Shown here: piece by piece, positions 46,563-55,511 of the stretch
Position numbering within the stretch: the first letter of the stretch is position 1
Layout of the letters: every line of letters begins with the position of its first letter
Assembly: GCF_937425535.1 (NCBI RefSeq)
Contig: NZ_OW485601.1
Span: forward strand, 3,145,501-3,209,500
Reading direction: 5' to 3'
Length of the DNA stretch: 64,000 nucleotides
Source of the DNA: Rhodovastum atsumiense
GTDB taxonomy: Bacteria; Pseudomonadota; Alphaproteobacteria; Acetobacterales; Acetobacteraceae
Position numbers and translations under genes: made by a program
Notes under the pieces: model-generated
The model's input: the letters and a program-made list of their open reading frames with translations, nothing else
Databases searched by the model: none
Told to the model about the DNA's origin: nothing

Positions 46563-49500
46563 CTAGTCCGCGGCCATGCCGCTCGCCCCCAGGCCGGCGG
46601 CTTCCATCGGCAGCGCGGCGGTTGGCAGCTCGATCTCGAACACCGCGCCGTCTGTGGCGTTGCAGACCGACAGCCGGCCGCCGAAATCGGCCACGATGTC
46701 CTGGCTGATCGACAGCCCGAGCCCGGTCGCCGTCGCGCCGTCGCGGGTGGTGAAGAACGGTTCGAACACGCGCCCGATCACCGTGTCCGACACCCCGCCC
46801 GCGTCGTCGGCCACGCGCAGCACCACGTGCCCGCCCACCTCCCGCGCCGAGATGCGCACCACCCGGTCGATCGCCGCCACGTTCTCGTAGGCGTCGCAGG
46901 CATTGGCGATCAGGTTCACCAGCACCTGTTCCAGCGGCATCAGGCGGGCCAGCACCGGCGGCAGGTCGGGGGGGATGTCGCGCTGCACCGCGACCCCCGA
47001 CAGGCGCAGCCGCCCCCGCAGGATCAGCAGCGACGCGGCGATCGCATCGGCGATCTCGACCGGCATCACCGGGCCGGAATCCTCGCATCCGAACGCCCGC
47101 ATGTGCGCGACCACGGCGGTGGCGCGGCGGGTCAGTTCGACCACCTGCTCCAGCCCGTGCCGCGCCGTCGGGATATGCGGCTGCGGTGTCGCCAGCCCCG
47201 CCAGGGTGAGTTCGGCGGCGGTGCGGGCGGTGGCGAGGGGGCGCTCCAGCTCGTGGGCGATCCCGTTCGCCAGCTCGCCGAGCAGGGCCATCCGGCCGGC
47301 CTGCGCCACCCGCTCGGCGGTTTCGCGCTCGCGGGTGATGTCGGTCAGGTAGCCGATGGTGTCGTGGGTGCCGTCGGGGTGGCTGGCCACCAGGGCCACG
47401 TTGTCGCGCAGCCAGATCCAGTGGCCGTCGGCATGGCGGAAGCGGTACTCGCGGGTGAAGTTGCCGCGCTGCAGCAGGTCGGCGGTGCGCACCGGCCCCG
47501 GAGGGAAGGTGGCCGGGTCGAACAGGTGCTCGGGCATCTTGTTCGCCGTCATGACCTCGACCGGATGGCCGGTGATGCGCTCGAACGCCTCGCTCATGTA
47601 GTTCACCTGGCGCCGGTGATCGGCGTCGATGCGGATCCGGTAGAGCGCCCCCGGCCCCGCCGCGACGATGGCGGCGAGCTCGGCGCGGGCCTGGTCGCGC
47701 GCTGCCTCGGCTTCGCGTTCGCGGGTGATGTCCATCAGGATGCCCAGCGCCTCGATCCGGGTACCGTCATCGGCCACCACGCGGATGGTGCGCCGCATCC
47801 AGCGCCAACTGCCGTCGCGGGAGCGGTAGCGCTTCTCGCTGGTCAGCAGGCCGCGCGTACGCAGCAGGGCCAGGAACTCCCCGACCGGCTTCAGGTCGTC
47901 CGGATGCAGCAGGCCGAAGGCGAAGCCGGGCTGCATCAGCTCGGCGGCGGTGTAGCCCAGGGCCTGCCCGGCATTGCCGGAGATATAGACGATATGCTCG
48001 CCGGCCCTGTCGTACATGGCCCGCAGCAGCACCGCCGGCCCGAGCCCGGCGATGGTGTCGAGCTCCCGCCGGGCGCCGGCCAGCGCCTCGGCTGCCTCGC
48101 GTTCGGCGGTGATGTCAAGCATCACCCCCACGATCTCGGCCTGGCCGTCCTCCAGCCGTTTCAGCCGCGTGGTGCAGCGCAGCCAGCGCGTGCCGCCGGA
48201 GGGGTCGCGGAAGCGGCATTCCCAGGTGGAGGTTTCCTGTCCCCGCGATGGCTCGCCAGATTGCTGCCGTGTGCCGTCTTCCCCGGGGTCGTCGAGATCG
48301 GCGACCGTTTCCAGGAAGCCGGGACGCATTATCTCGGCGACGGTGTAGCCGGTCACCCGCTGCACGTTGGCCGAGACATAGGTCATCCGCCAGCGCCCGT
48401 GCTCGTCGCGCACGCGCCGGAACAGCACGCCCGGCCCGTTGCGCACGATGTCGTCGAGATCGGCGCGCGCGCGCGTCAGCGCCGCCTCGGCCTCCTGGCG
48501 ATCGGTGACGTCGACGAAGAAGCCGACGATCTCGCGCCAGCCTTCCGGGCGCAGCCGGACGGTGGCGGTCTCGTGCAGCCACACCCGGGCGCCGTCGGCG
48601 CGGCGCATCGGGAAGGTCAGGTCCAGCTTTTCCCCATCGCGGGCCGCGGCGATGCGGGCGCGACGGCGGGCGGCCACCTCGGGGTCCAGCTTGCCGTCCC
48701 AGAAGCCGGGCGCCTTGGCCTGCTCGGGGGTGTAGCCGAGCATCATCTCGACCGAGGGGGAGACGAAGCCGACCTGGCGCAGCCCGCCATGCAGGACGCG
48801 CGAGCGCGCCAGGAAGCCCGGCATCGTCGAGACCACCGCCTGCAATTCCCGCTGCGCGGCGCGCGACGCCGCTTCGGCCGAGCGCCGCGCGGTCACGTCA
48901 CGGGTCACGCTGAGGAACACCGGCATGCCCGGGATCTCCATCCCGGGAGCCGCGAGCCGGAGGATCTCGTTCTCCACCCAGCGGATGCCGCCGTCGGGGC
49001 GGCGGATGCGGATCTCCAGGCACTGGGGGGTGCCGTCGTACTGCAACCGGTGCCACGCCTGGGCGAGAATAACGTGGTCCTGCGGCAGCGTGAGGCTGCC
49101 GGGCATGCTGCCGACCAGGTCCTCGGGGGTGATGCCGAGCAGGGCGGGGGCGGCATCGCCGACGGTCAGGTAGCGCCCGTCGGCATCGTGCAGGCAGACC
49201 AGCATGCTGAGCTGCCCGGCCAACTGGCGCAGCAGCGCCTCGCCGCAGCGCATGCCGTTCAGCAGGTCCTGATCGGATTGCCGCCGCCGCCGCCGCTCCT
49301 GCAGCACCACGGCGAGCCCGGCCGTCGCCAGCATGCCCGCCGCCAGGGCCGCCGCCCCGTGGCGCAGCCAGCTCGCCTCCTGCGCCGCGGGCTGCAGCCA
49401 CTTGCCGGCGTCGACCGCCGCGGTGACCACCACCGGGGCCATGGCAAGCCGCCGGGCCGCTAACAGCCGCAGCCGGCCGTCCACCCCGCCTTCGTCCCGT

Positions 49501-50243
49501 CCGGTCGCCTCGCCGCCGCCGAGCGCACGCAGCTGCACCCGCAGCGTCGCCGCCGAGGGCAGATGCTCGGACCCGCCGGTGCGCGTCAGCACCAGCCCGT
49601 CCTCGCGCGCGACCATCAGGCTGTCCGCGGGGTCCAGTTCAAGCTGGCGCGTGAAGGCGTCGATGGCCGAGACCGCCTGCGACACCACCGCCACCCCGGC
49701 CAGCCTTCCGTTCGCATCGCGCACCGCATGGCTCAGCTGGATGGTCCGCAGCCCGGAGACGCGTCCTTCCACCGGTTGGCCGATGAAACTCTCGGCCCCG
49801 CGCGCGAGGATCGCGCTGATGTGCTCGCGGTCGGCGTGCGGGACCGGCCGTGGCGGCATGCCAAGGGTGGTCCATAGCAGCTGGCCCTGTGTGTCGGTCG
49901 CGCCCACCTGAATGATGCTGTCGCCGACCGGCGCGATCTGGCGCGCCAGCTCGGCCCGCAGCGCCTCGGCCAGGACGGTGTCGCCGGCCTGCATGGCGAG
50001 GGTGATCCGGCCGGCCAGCTCGTTCAGCCGTTCCGTCCGGGCCAGCAGGGCGGTCCAGTCCCGGTCGAGGAAGCGGGCCAGCAGGCGCGCCTGTTGCAGC
50101 CCGGCCTGCACGGCCTGGGCCTCGATTCCGGCGGCGAGCCGCCAGGCCGCGGCCAGCAGCCCCGCCGCCAGGATGGCGACGCATGCCAACAGCAGAATGG
50201 ATCTGCCGTGTGGCCGGCTTGCCGTTGGGGGCTGGTCGCTCAT
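46563..50243 (-). CDS. Large multi-PAS sensor histidine kinase
   Basis: 1226 aa from the ATG at 50243 (GGGGGAG ribosome binding site). TM1 about 13-35 and TM2 about 294-315 bracket a periplasmic dCache-like sensor of about 255 residues. Five PAS-PAC units follow in tandem (roughly 340-465, 470-595, 600-725, 730-855 and 860-980; each ends with a 'DITRERE/VTDRQEA'-type motif). Then the kinase core has phosphoacceptor H997 in 'LGELANGIAHELERPLATAR' and the ATPase domain 'NLIANACDAYE', 'VADDAGGVSD', 'ATGLGLSISQ'. Divergent from a response regulator, its likely partner. Ligands unknown. Confidence 0.9.
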   Translation of the reverse strand: MSDQPPTASRPHGRSILLLACVAILAAGLLAAAWRLAAGIEAQAVQAGLQQARLLARFLDRDWTALLARTERLNELAGRITLAMQAGDTVLAEALRAELARQIAPVGDSIIQVGATDTQGQLLWTTLGMPPRPVPHADREHISAILARGAESFIGQPVEGRVSGLRTIQLSHAVRDANGRLAGVAVVSQAVSAIDAFTRQLELDPADSLMVAREDGLVLTRTGGSEHLPSAATLRVQLRALGGGEATGRDEGGVDGRLRLLAARRLAMAPVVVTAAVDAGKWLQPAAQEASWLRHGAAALAAGMLATAGLAVVLQERRRRRQSDQDLLNGMRCGEALLRQLAGQLSMLVCLHDADGRYLTVGDAAPALLGITPEDLVGSMPGSLTLPQDHVILAQAWHRLQYDGTPQCLEIRIRRPDGGIRWVENEILRLAAPGMEIPGMPVFLSVTRDVTARRSAEAASRAAQRELQAVVSTMPGFLARSRVLHGGLRQVGFVSPSVEMMLGYTPEQAKAPGFWDGKLDPEVAARRRARIAAARDGEKLDLTFPMRRADGARVWLHETATVRLRPEGWREIVGFFVDVTDRQEAEAALTRARADLDDIVRNGPGVLFRRVRDEHGRWRMTYVSANVQRVTGYTVAEIMRPGFLETVADLDDPGEDGTRQQSGEPSRGQETSTWECRFRDPSGGTRWLRCTTRLKRLEDGQAEIVGVMLDITAEREAAEALAGARRELDTIAGLGPAVLLRAMYDRAGEHIVYISGNAGQALGYTAAELMQPGFAFGLLHPDDLKPVGEFLALLRTRGLLTSEKRYRSRDGSWRWMRRTIRVVADDGTRIEALGILMDITREREAEAARDQARAELAAIVAAGPGALYRIRIDADHRRQVNYMSEAFERITGHPVEVMTANKMPEHLFDPATFPPGPVRTADLLQRGNFTREYRFRHADGHWIWLRDNVALVASHPDGTHDTIGYLTDITRERETAERVAQAGRMALLGELANGIAHELERPLATARTAAELTLAGLATPQPHIPTARHGLEQVVELTRRATAVVAHMRAFGCEDSGPVMPVEIADAIAASLLILRGRLRLSGVAVQRDIPPDLPPVLARLMPLEQVLVNLIANACDAYENVAAIDRVVRISAREVGGHVVLRVADDAGGVSDTVIGRVFEPFFTTRDGATATGLGLSISQDIVADFGGRLSVCNATDGAVFEIELPTAALPMEAAGLGASGMAAD

Positions 50244-50768
50244 GACGCTCCCCCGGGCGGGATTGCGCCGATGTCCCGGCGTCCGTTCCAGTGCGGGAAT
50301 GGGACCATCCCAGGCCCGGCATCGGTGCGGGGGAAGGCGACGCCCGGTTCGCTGGGAAGGCGGGTCGCGTGCAATTCGGTCTCCCCGGCAATCGGAGGTC
50401 CGGCTCCAAGGGGCGGGACCAGCATCGAAGGATGGTCTGTTGCCTGATGCATTACACCTTGCGAGCACGGCGTTGCCGGAAGCGAGCTAAACGGCGTCGC
50501 ATTGCATTCTGCAACCCGTTATATTACGTCCCTGGAAATACCAGACCGTATCATATGTTACGGTTTTGCGATCGGGTTCCCGAAATTTCGACTGTAAACG
50601 TGTTTTTCAGTCCTGGCGAAATCGCCGGGGCGGGTTGCATTCCCGGCAGCGATCATGAACCGTTGCGTGCAGGCGGTTCGGTGCTTAAGTGCTGGTCCGG
50701 CCTTTGCGAAATGTTCCCGCAACCATGCCGAGCGGGATCCGACCCGCCCTGACTCGGAGACCCATGCC
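50244..50768. promoter_or_regulatory. Divergent control region of the PAS kinase and response regulator
   Basis: 525 nt without a gene. The central part (about 50500-50610) is distinctly AT-richer than its surroundings and contains two palindromes: CCGTA-t-CATATG-t-TACGG at 50546-50563 and CGAAATTTCG at 50581-50590. These are good candidates for regulator binding sites or promoters of the two-component pair. Confidence 0.45.
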
Positions 50769-51527
50769 ATGACCCACCGGATCCTGGTCGTCGATGACGA
50801 CCCCGCCTATCGCGAGGATCTGGCCGATTATCTGGAAACCTATGGATTCCGCACCGAACGCCACGGCTCGTTCGCCGGGCTGAGCGCGGCGCTCGAGCGG
50901 GCCGAGCCGGATCTCGTCATCCTCGACCAGTTCCTGGATGGCGAGAACGCGGTGCCGCGCATCGGCCTGCTGCGCCGGCGCACCCAGGCCGGCATCCTGC
51001 TGCTGACCCCTGGCACCGACGCGATCGATCCGGTGCTGGCGCTGGAAAGCGGCGCGGACGATTTCGTCAGCAAGCTGGTTCCCCGCCGCGAGATCGTCGC
51101 CCGGCTGCGCGCCGTGCTGCGCCGCGCAGAGGCGGTGGCGTCCCCCCCGACGGGCTGGGTGCTCAGCCGGACCACGCGCGAACTGATCGGGCCGGACCAT
51201 TGCCTGGTGCCGCTGACCTCGATGGAGTTCGATACCCTGGCCTACCTGCACGAACGGGCCGGCGAGACGGTGGCGCGCGAGGACCTGTTCCGGGCGGTGC
51301 TGCGGCGCGGCTTCCGGCCTGACGACCGCGCCGTGGACGGGCTGGTGTCACGCATCCGGCTGAAGCTCGGCGCGGCCACCGGGCAACGCAACTGCATCCG
51401 CTCGATTCGCGGCGTCGGTTACGTGTTCACCGGCTTCCCCGCCGCCGGGCGCGAGCCGGCCCGCATCGCCACGGCGCCGACGTTACGCGGGCTCGCCATG
51501 GCCGGGGGGCTGCCGGCGAAAGGCTGA
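50769..51527 (+). CDS. Winged-helix response regulator with atypical receiver
   Basis: 252 aa from the ATG at 50769. Receiver: acidic D9-D11, phosphoacceptor D53 in 'LVILDQFLDGENAV', T80 and K102. However, the invariant Pro after the Lys is Leu (K-L-V-P), and the usual D-x-x-M-P-G is D-Q-F-L-D-G. DNA-binding domain about 128-228 with 'VPLTSMEFDTLAYLHERAGE' and 'VDGLVSRIRLKLG'. Probably the partner of the divergent PAS kinase. Confidence 0.9.
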   Translation: MTHRILVVDDDPAYREDLADYLETYGFRTERHGSFAGLSAALERAEPDLVILDQFLDGENAVPRIGLLRRRTQAGILLLTPGTDAIDPVLALESGADDFVSKLVPRREIVARLRAVLRRAEAVASPPTGWVLSRTTRELIGPDHCLVPLTSMEFDTLAYLHERAGETVAREDLFRAVLRRGFRPDDRAVDGLVSRIRLKLGAATGQRNCIRSIRGVGYVFTGFPAAGREPARIATAPTLRGLAMAGGLPAKG

Positions 51528-51550
51528 GATCGCGGTTCGGGCGGGACCGT

Positions 51551-51799
51551 TCAGGGGTCGGTAGGGGGGATGCCAAGGCGGGCAGCCAGGGCGTCGGCGA
51601 GTCGGGTGCCGGCCAGCAGCGCCGCCACCGCCGCGCCGACCGCTGCGAAATTCTGCGAAATTCCGGCCGCCTCGCAGGCCGCCGACAGCAGTAGCCCGGT
51701 GGCGAGGCCAAGCGGCAGCGCCGTGCCGAGGCGCAGCACCAGCCGTCCGGCCAGGGGATTGGCCCGCAGCCAGGCGTACAGGGGATCAGGCGGCGCCAT
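51551..51799 (-). CDS. Small hypothetical membrane protein
   Basis: 82 aa with two hydrophobic stretches ('LGTALPLGLATGLLLSAACE' and 'FAAVGAAVAALLAG'). No ribosome binding site is obvious at the ATG (51799) and no family is recognised. It is convergent with the response regulator. Codon use is compatible with a real gene, but evidence is thin. Confidence 0.45.
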   Translation of the reverse strand: MAPPDPLYAWLRANPLAGRLVLRLGTALPLGLATGLLLSAACEAAGISQNFAAVGAAVAALLAGTRLADALAARLGIPPTDP

Positions 51800-51942
51800 G
51801 GCGTGGACACGGCTGTTGTACGGCAGGAGGCTGCGGAATCGGGGCTGTCATTGCGGGCATCAGGCTCTTATGGACAGGCAGGGGTTTTCTCCGGCGTGCG
51901 GCTGCCTATGCTGCGCGCGATTCCCGGGTCCTGGAAGAGAGC

Positions 51943-53337
51943 ATGTCCGCTACCGATCCCGCCTTGATGTCCGCCGAGGAGTTGCTCGGCCATTATGCCC
52001 GTCACGCGCTCAGCCCCGTGGAGGTGCTGAAGGCAGTGACCGAGCGCATCGCCCGGTACAACCCGGAGATCAACGCGTTCGCGGTGATGAGCCCGCATTC
52101 GCTGAAGCAGGCCGGCGAAAGCGAGGCGCGCTGGCGCGCCGGCCGCCCGCGCGGCCTGCTCGACGGCGTGCCGGTGACGGTGAAGGACGTGATCGACCTC
52201 GCCGGCTTCCCGACGCGGCGCGGCTCCCGCCTGACCGACCCCGCGCCGGTGGCCGACGACGCGCCGGTGGCGCTGTCGCTGAAGGAACACGGCGCGGTCA
52301 TCGTCGGCAAGACCACCACCACCGAGTTCGGCTGGAAGTCGCCCGGCGATTGCCCGCTGCACGGCATCACCCGCAATCCCTGGAACAAGCTGCATACGCC
52401 GGGCGGTTCGTCCTCGGGCGCGGCGGCGGCTGCGGCTGCGGCGTTCGGGCCGTTGCACGTTGGCACCGACGGGGGTGGCTCGGTGCGCATCCCCGCCGCC
52501 TGGTGCGGCGTGGTCGGGCTGAAGCCAAGCTTCGGACGGGTGCCGCAATGGCCGCTCGGCGCCTTCGCCAACCTCGCGGTGGCCGGGCCGCTGGCCCGCA
52601 CGGTGCGCGACGCCGCGCTGATGCTCTCGGTGATGGCGCGCCATGACCTGCGCGACCCGTTCTGCCTGCCCGAGGAACCGCGCGACTGGCGCAACGGCAT
52701 CGAGGAAGGCGTGGCCGAGCTGCGCATCGCGGTGCTGCGCCGGCCGGGCTTCGAGGCACCCGTCGACTGGGAAGGCATCGCCGCGGTCGAACAGGCGGCG
52801 CAACTGCTCAGCGAGGCCGGCGCCGAGGTGGAAGAGGTCGATCCCGGCCTGCCGGACACGCGCGCGGTGTTCTGCCGCGTCTGGGGCGTGGCCCTGACGC
52901 GGCTGGTGCAGTCCTTCCCGGAGACGCGGCGGCACATGCTGGATGCGGGGCTGCTCGCGGTGGCGGCCGCCAATGACGGCGTGCCGGCGACGGCGCTGAT
53001 GGAGATGGAGGAACTGCGCATCACCGCCGCGCATGCGATGGCGCGGCTGCATCAGCGCTACGACCTGGTGCTGTGCCCGACCGTGCCGGGGATGTCGCCG
53101 CTGGTCGACGCGCCGCTGGGCGACCCGATGGAGGCGGTCTGGAACGCCTGGGCGCCCTGGACCTTCCCGTTCAGCCTGACGCGCCAGCCTGCGATCACGG
53201 TGCCGATGGGATTGTCGGGTAACGGCCTGCCACGGTCGGTGCAACTGGCGGCGGCACAGTACCGCGACGACCTGGTGCTGCGGGCGGCGCGCACGCTGGA
53301 GGTCGCGCAGCCTTTTGCCATGCCTGAGCTCGGCTGA
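51943..53337 (+). CDS. Amidase (amidase-signature family)
   Basis: 464 aa. The Ser-cisSer-Lys triad is visible: K81 in 'GVPVTVKDVIDLAG', cis-Ser S157 in 'TPGGSSSGAAAA' and nucleophile S180 in 'GTDGGGSVRIPAAW'. It is cytoplasmic with no signal. The substrate is uncertain; the family includes GatA, but gatC and gatB are absent, so a small-amide hydrolase is more likely. A palindromic repeat begins 6 nt after the stop. Confidence 0.9.
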   Translation: MSATDPALMSAEELLGHYARHALSPVEVLKAVTERIARYNPEINAFAVMSPHSLKQAGESEARWRAGRPRGLLDGVPVTVKDVIDLAGFPTRRGSRLTDPAPVADDAPVALSLKEHGAVIVGKTTTTEFGWKSPGDCPLHGITRNPWNKLHTPGGSSSGAAAAAAAAFGPLHVGTDGGGSVRIPAAWCGVVGLKPSFGRVPQWPLGAFANLAVAGPLARTVRDAALMLSVMARHDLRDPFCLPEEPRDWRNGIEEGVAELRIAVLRRPGFEAPVDWEGIAAVEQAAQLLSEAGAEVEEVDPGLPDTRAVFCRVWGVALTRLVQSFPETRRHMLDAGLLAVAAANDGVPATALMEMEELRITAAHAMARLHQRYDLVLCPTVPGMSPLVDAPLGDPMEAVWNAWAPWTFPFSLTRQPAITVPMGLSGNGLPRSVQLAAAQYRDDLVLRAARTLEVAQPFAMPELG

Positions 53338-53343
53338 GCGCAG

Positions 53344-53428
53344 GTAGGGCGGATCAGCGCAGCGCAATCCGCCATCGCAACGCGCCACGAGGTGGCTGGC
53401 TTGCGATGGTGGACTGCGTCCGCCCTAC
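53344..53428. repeat. Palindromic repeat, second copy (GTAGGGCGGA family)
   Basis: GTAGGGCGGAT at 53344 faces TGCGTCCGCCCTAC at 53415-53428. Inner arms CCATCGCAA/TTGCGATGG are also paired. It shares the outer ends and the CCATCGCAA centre with the element at 39871-39938 but is diverged and longer (85 nt). It lies directly downstream of the amidase gene. Confidence 0.75.
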
Positions 53429-53554
53429 AGCGTTGCGCGGCTTTTGTTATTCCATCAATTCAATATTTCATTTTGACTGGCGCGCAGGCTTGTGATGCGC
53501 CCGTAATGGTGTTCCGCCTTATTCCGGCAGTCCGGATCGGTTGAGGAACACGCA

Positions 53555-53860
53555 ATGAGTGATCACGGGCGGGGGCTGCTGGTGCTGGCGATGGCGGCGG
53601 CGATGGCGGTGCCGGCCGCGGGGGCATGGGCCGCCTGCGACACGCCGGATGCGCGCACCACCACGCGGGCCCGCTACAACCAGGCCATGATCGGCTGGCG
53701 CACGAACAATCCGGATGCCTATGCCGGTGTCCAGGAACAGATGAAGAAGGACCTGGCCGTGGCCGGGCGGCGCGGCGAACTGCCCCAGTGCCAGGTCTGG
53801 GAGCGATATATCCGCCTGTCCAAGCGGCCGGCCCCGGTGGGTGACCTGATCGGCGAATAA
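53555..53860 (+). CDS. Small secreted protein, unknown function
   Basis: 101 aa, GAGGAA ribosome binding site 8 nt before the ATG. Signal peptide 1-27 ('LLVLAMAAAMAVPAAGAWAA'). The mature part has two Cys ('ACDTPDARTTT' and 'LPQCQVWERY') that could form one disulfide. It precedes an amino-acid transporter operon by 73 nt, but a link is not shown. Confidence 0.65.
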   Translation: MSDHGRGLLVLAMAAAMAVPAAGAWAACDTPDARTTTRARYNQAMIGWRTNNPDAYAGVQEQMKKDLAVAGRRGELPQCQVWERYIRLSKRPAPVGDLIGE

Positions 53861-53933
53861 CCCCCATCGACCTCTTCCGCGTCTGTCCGGCTTCGGCCAT
53901 GCTGGTGACTTCGTGCCCAGCAGGAGATGCCCG

Positions 53934-54761
53934 ATGCGCCGACGCCGTCTTGTTCCCGCCCTGGCCTTTGCCGCGGCCGTGCTGGCCTGGGACGCGGGGG
54001 CGGCACACGCCGCGGCGCCGTCCTTCGTGCGCGGCGGGGCCGTCACGCTGTGCACCGATCCGACCTATGCGCCGATGGAGTTCTTCGAACGGCCGGGCGA
54101 ACGCCAGCCGGTCGGCTTCGACATCGACCTCGCGCGGGCGCTGGCGCAGCGCTGGGGCGTCAGCCTGCGCATCCTGACGATGGATTTCACCGGCCTGCTG
54201 CCGGGGCTCGACGCCAAGCGATGCGACTTCGTCATGAGCGGCACCTTCGTCACGCCCGAACGGCTGTCGCGCTTCAACGGGGTGCCCTACATCGCCTCGG
54301 CGCAGGTGATCCTGGTGCGCGCGGGCAGCAGCGGCGTCGCCGCCCCCGATGACCTGGCCGGCAAGGTGGTCAGCGTGCAGGCGGGCACGGTGTACGAGAA
54401 GCGGCTGCACGCGCTGGACGAGGCGTTCCGGGCGGCGGGCCGGCCGGGCATCACCATCCAGGCCTATCCGGGCGGATCGGATGCGGTGCAGCAGCTCACC
54501 ACCGGGCGGGCCGCGGCGACGATCACCCAGGATACCGAGGCGGCGTACCGGGCGGTGGCGCAGAAGGGACAGTTCGCGGTGGCGTATTCCTGGCCTGCCA
54601 CCGACGAGTTCGGCATCTTTTTCTCAAAGAACCCGGCGGATTACGCGCGGATCAAGGCCGATATCGAGGCGCTGCGGGCGGACGGGACGATCGCGCGGCT
54701 GGCCGCGACCTGGCATCTGCCGGAAAGCGACGCGGCGGCCCCCCTGCACTGGCCGGAATAG
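53934..54761 (+). CDS. Amino-acid ABC transporter substrate-binding protein
   Basis: 275 aa from the ATG at 53934 (AGGAGA at 53922-53927); an upstream GTG at 53913 is less likely. Signal peptide about 1-27. SBP_bac_3 fold: 'TLCTDPTYAPMEFFERPGE', 'GFDIDLARALAQRWGV', 'CDFVMSGTFVTPERL', 'AGKVVSVQAGTVYEKRL'. It delivers a polar amino acid or similar ligand to the permease encoded 21 nt downstream. Confidence 0.9.
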   Translation: MRRRRLVPALAFAAAVLAWDAGAAHAAAPSFVRGGAVTLCTDPTYAPMEFFERPGERQPVGFDIDLARALAQRWGVSLRILTMDFTGLLPGLDAKRCDFVMSGTFVTPERLSRFNGVPYIASAQVILVRAGSSGVAAPDDLAGKVVSVQAGTVYEKRLHALDEAFRAAGRPGITIQAYPGGSDAVQQLTTGRAAATITQDTEAAYRAVAQKGQFAVAYSWPATDEFGIFFSKNPADYARIKADIEALRADGTIARLAATWHLPESDAAAPLHWPE

Positions 54762-54782
54762 CCGGCGCGGACGTTCCCTTCG

Positions 54783-55490
54783 ATGGATTTCGATACCGGG
54801 TTGTTCCTGGACGCGCTGCTGTCCTGGCCCTTCCTGCACGGCGCGCTGCTGACGGTGGCGCTCAGCCTCGCCTCGCATGGCGTGGGGATCGTGCTGGGGC
54901 TGGGCGTGGCGCTGATGGGCACCTCTCCGCGGCGGCCGGTGCGCGGGCTGGCCGCCGCCTATGTGTGGTTCTTCCGCGGCACGCCGGTGCTGTTGCTGCT
55001 GCTGTTCGTGTGGAACGCGCTGCCGCAGGTCGTGCCGGCGTTCCGCGAGGACTGGTTCACGCCCTTCCTCGCGGCCTGGCTGGCGCTGAGCCTGAACGAG
55101 ACGGCCTATCAGAGCGAGATCAACCGGGCGGCCCTGCTGGCGGTGGATGACGGGCAGCGCGCCGCGGCGGCGGCGCTGGGGCTGACGCGGCTGCAGGCCT
55201 TCCTGCTGGTGGTGCTGCCGCAATGCCTGCGCGTGGCGGTGCCGCCGACGGTGAACGAATTCATCACGCTGCTGAAGACCACCTCGCTGGCTTCGGTGAT
55301 CTCGCTGCAGGAATTGCTGGCGACGACGACGCGGGCGACCAGCGCTTCCTTCCGCTACACCGAGTTCTATGCGGTGGCGCTGGTGTACTACCTGGCCATC
55401 GTCTCGCTGCTGACGCTGGGGCAGGCACGGCTGGAGCGGCGCCTCGCGGTGGGCGAGCCGCGGCCGGGCGGGCAGGCGAAGGCGCACTGA
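54783..55490 (+). CDS. Amino-acid ABC transporter permease
   Basis: 235 aa with about five transmembrane helices. The EAA loop is 'EINRAALLAVDDGQRAAAAALGL', and 'FRGTPVLLLLLFVWN' is typical of HisM/GlnP-type permeases. It forms an operon with the binding protein. No ATPase gene follows (the next gene is on the other strand), so an ATP-binding subunit must be shared from elsewhere. Confidence 0.9.
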   Translation: MDFDTGLFLDALLSWPFLHGALLTVALSLASHGVGIVLGLGVALMGTSPRRPVRGLAAAYVWFFRGTPVLLLLLFVWNALPQVVPAFREDWFTPFLAAWLALSLNETAYQSEINRAALLAVDDGQRAAAAALGLTRLQAFLLVVLPQCLRVAVPPTVNEFITLLKTTSLASVISLQELLATTTRATSASFRYTEFYAVALVYYLAIVSLLTLGQARLERRLAVGEPRPGGQAKAH

Positions 55491-55511
55491 CCCGCCCCGG
55501 CCGGCGCCCCC

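Noticed and set aside
46347-49463. Open reading frame of about 1038 codons antisense to the PAS kinase
   Set aside because: The kinase frame has clear TM, PAS and kinase motifs; this frame is a compositional shadow.
53460-53500. TTGACT at 53473-53478 as promoter of the small secreted protein
   Set aside because: No acceptable -10 box at 15-19 bp spacing.
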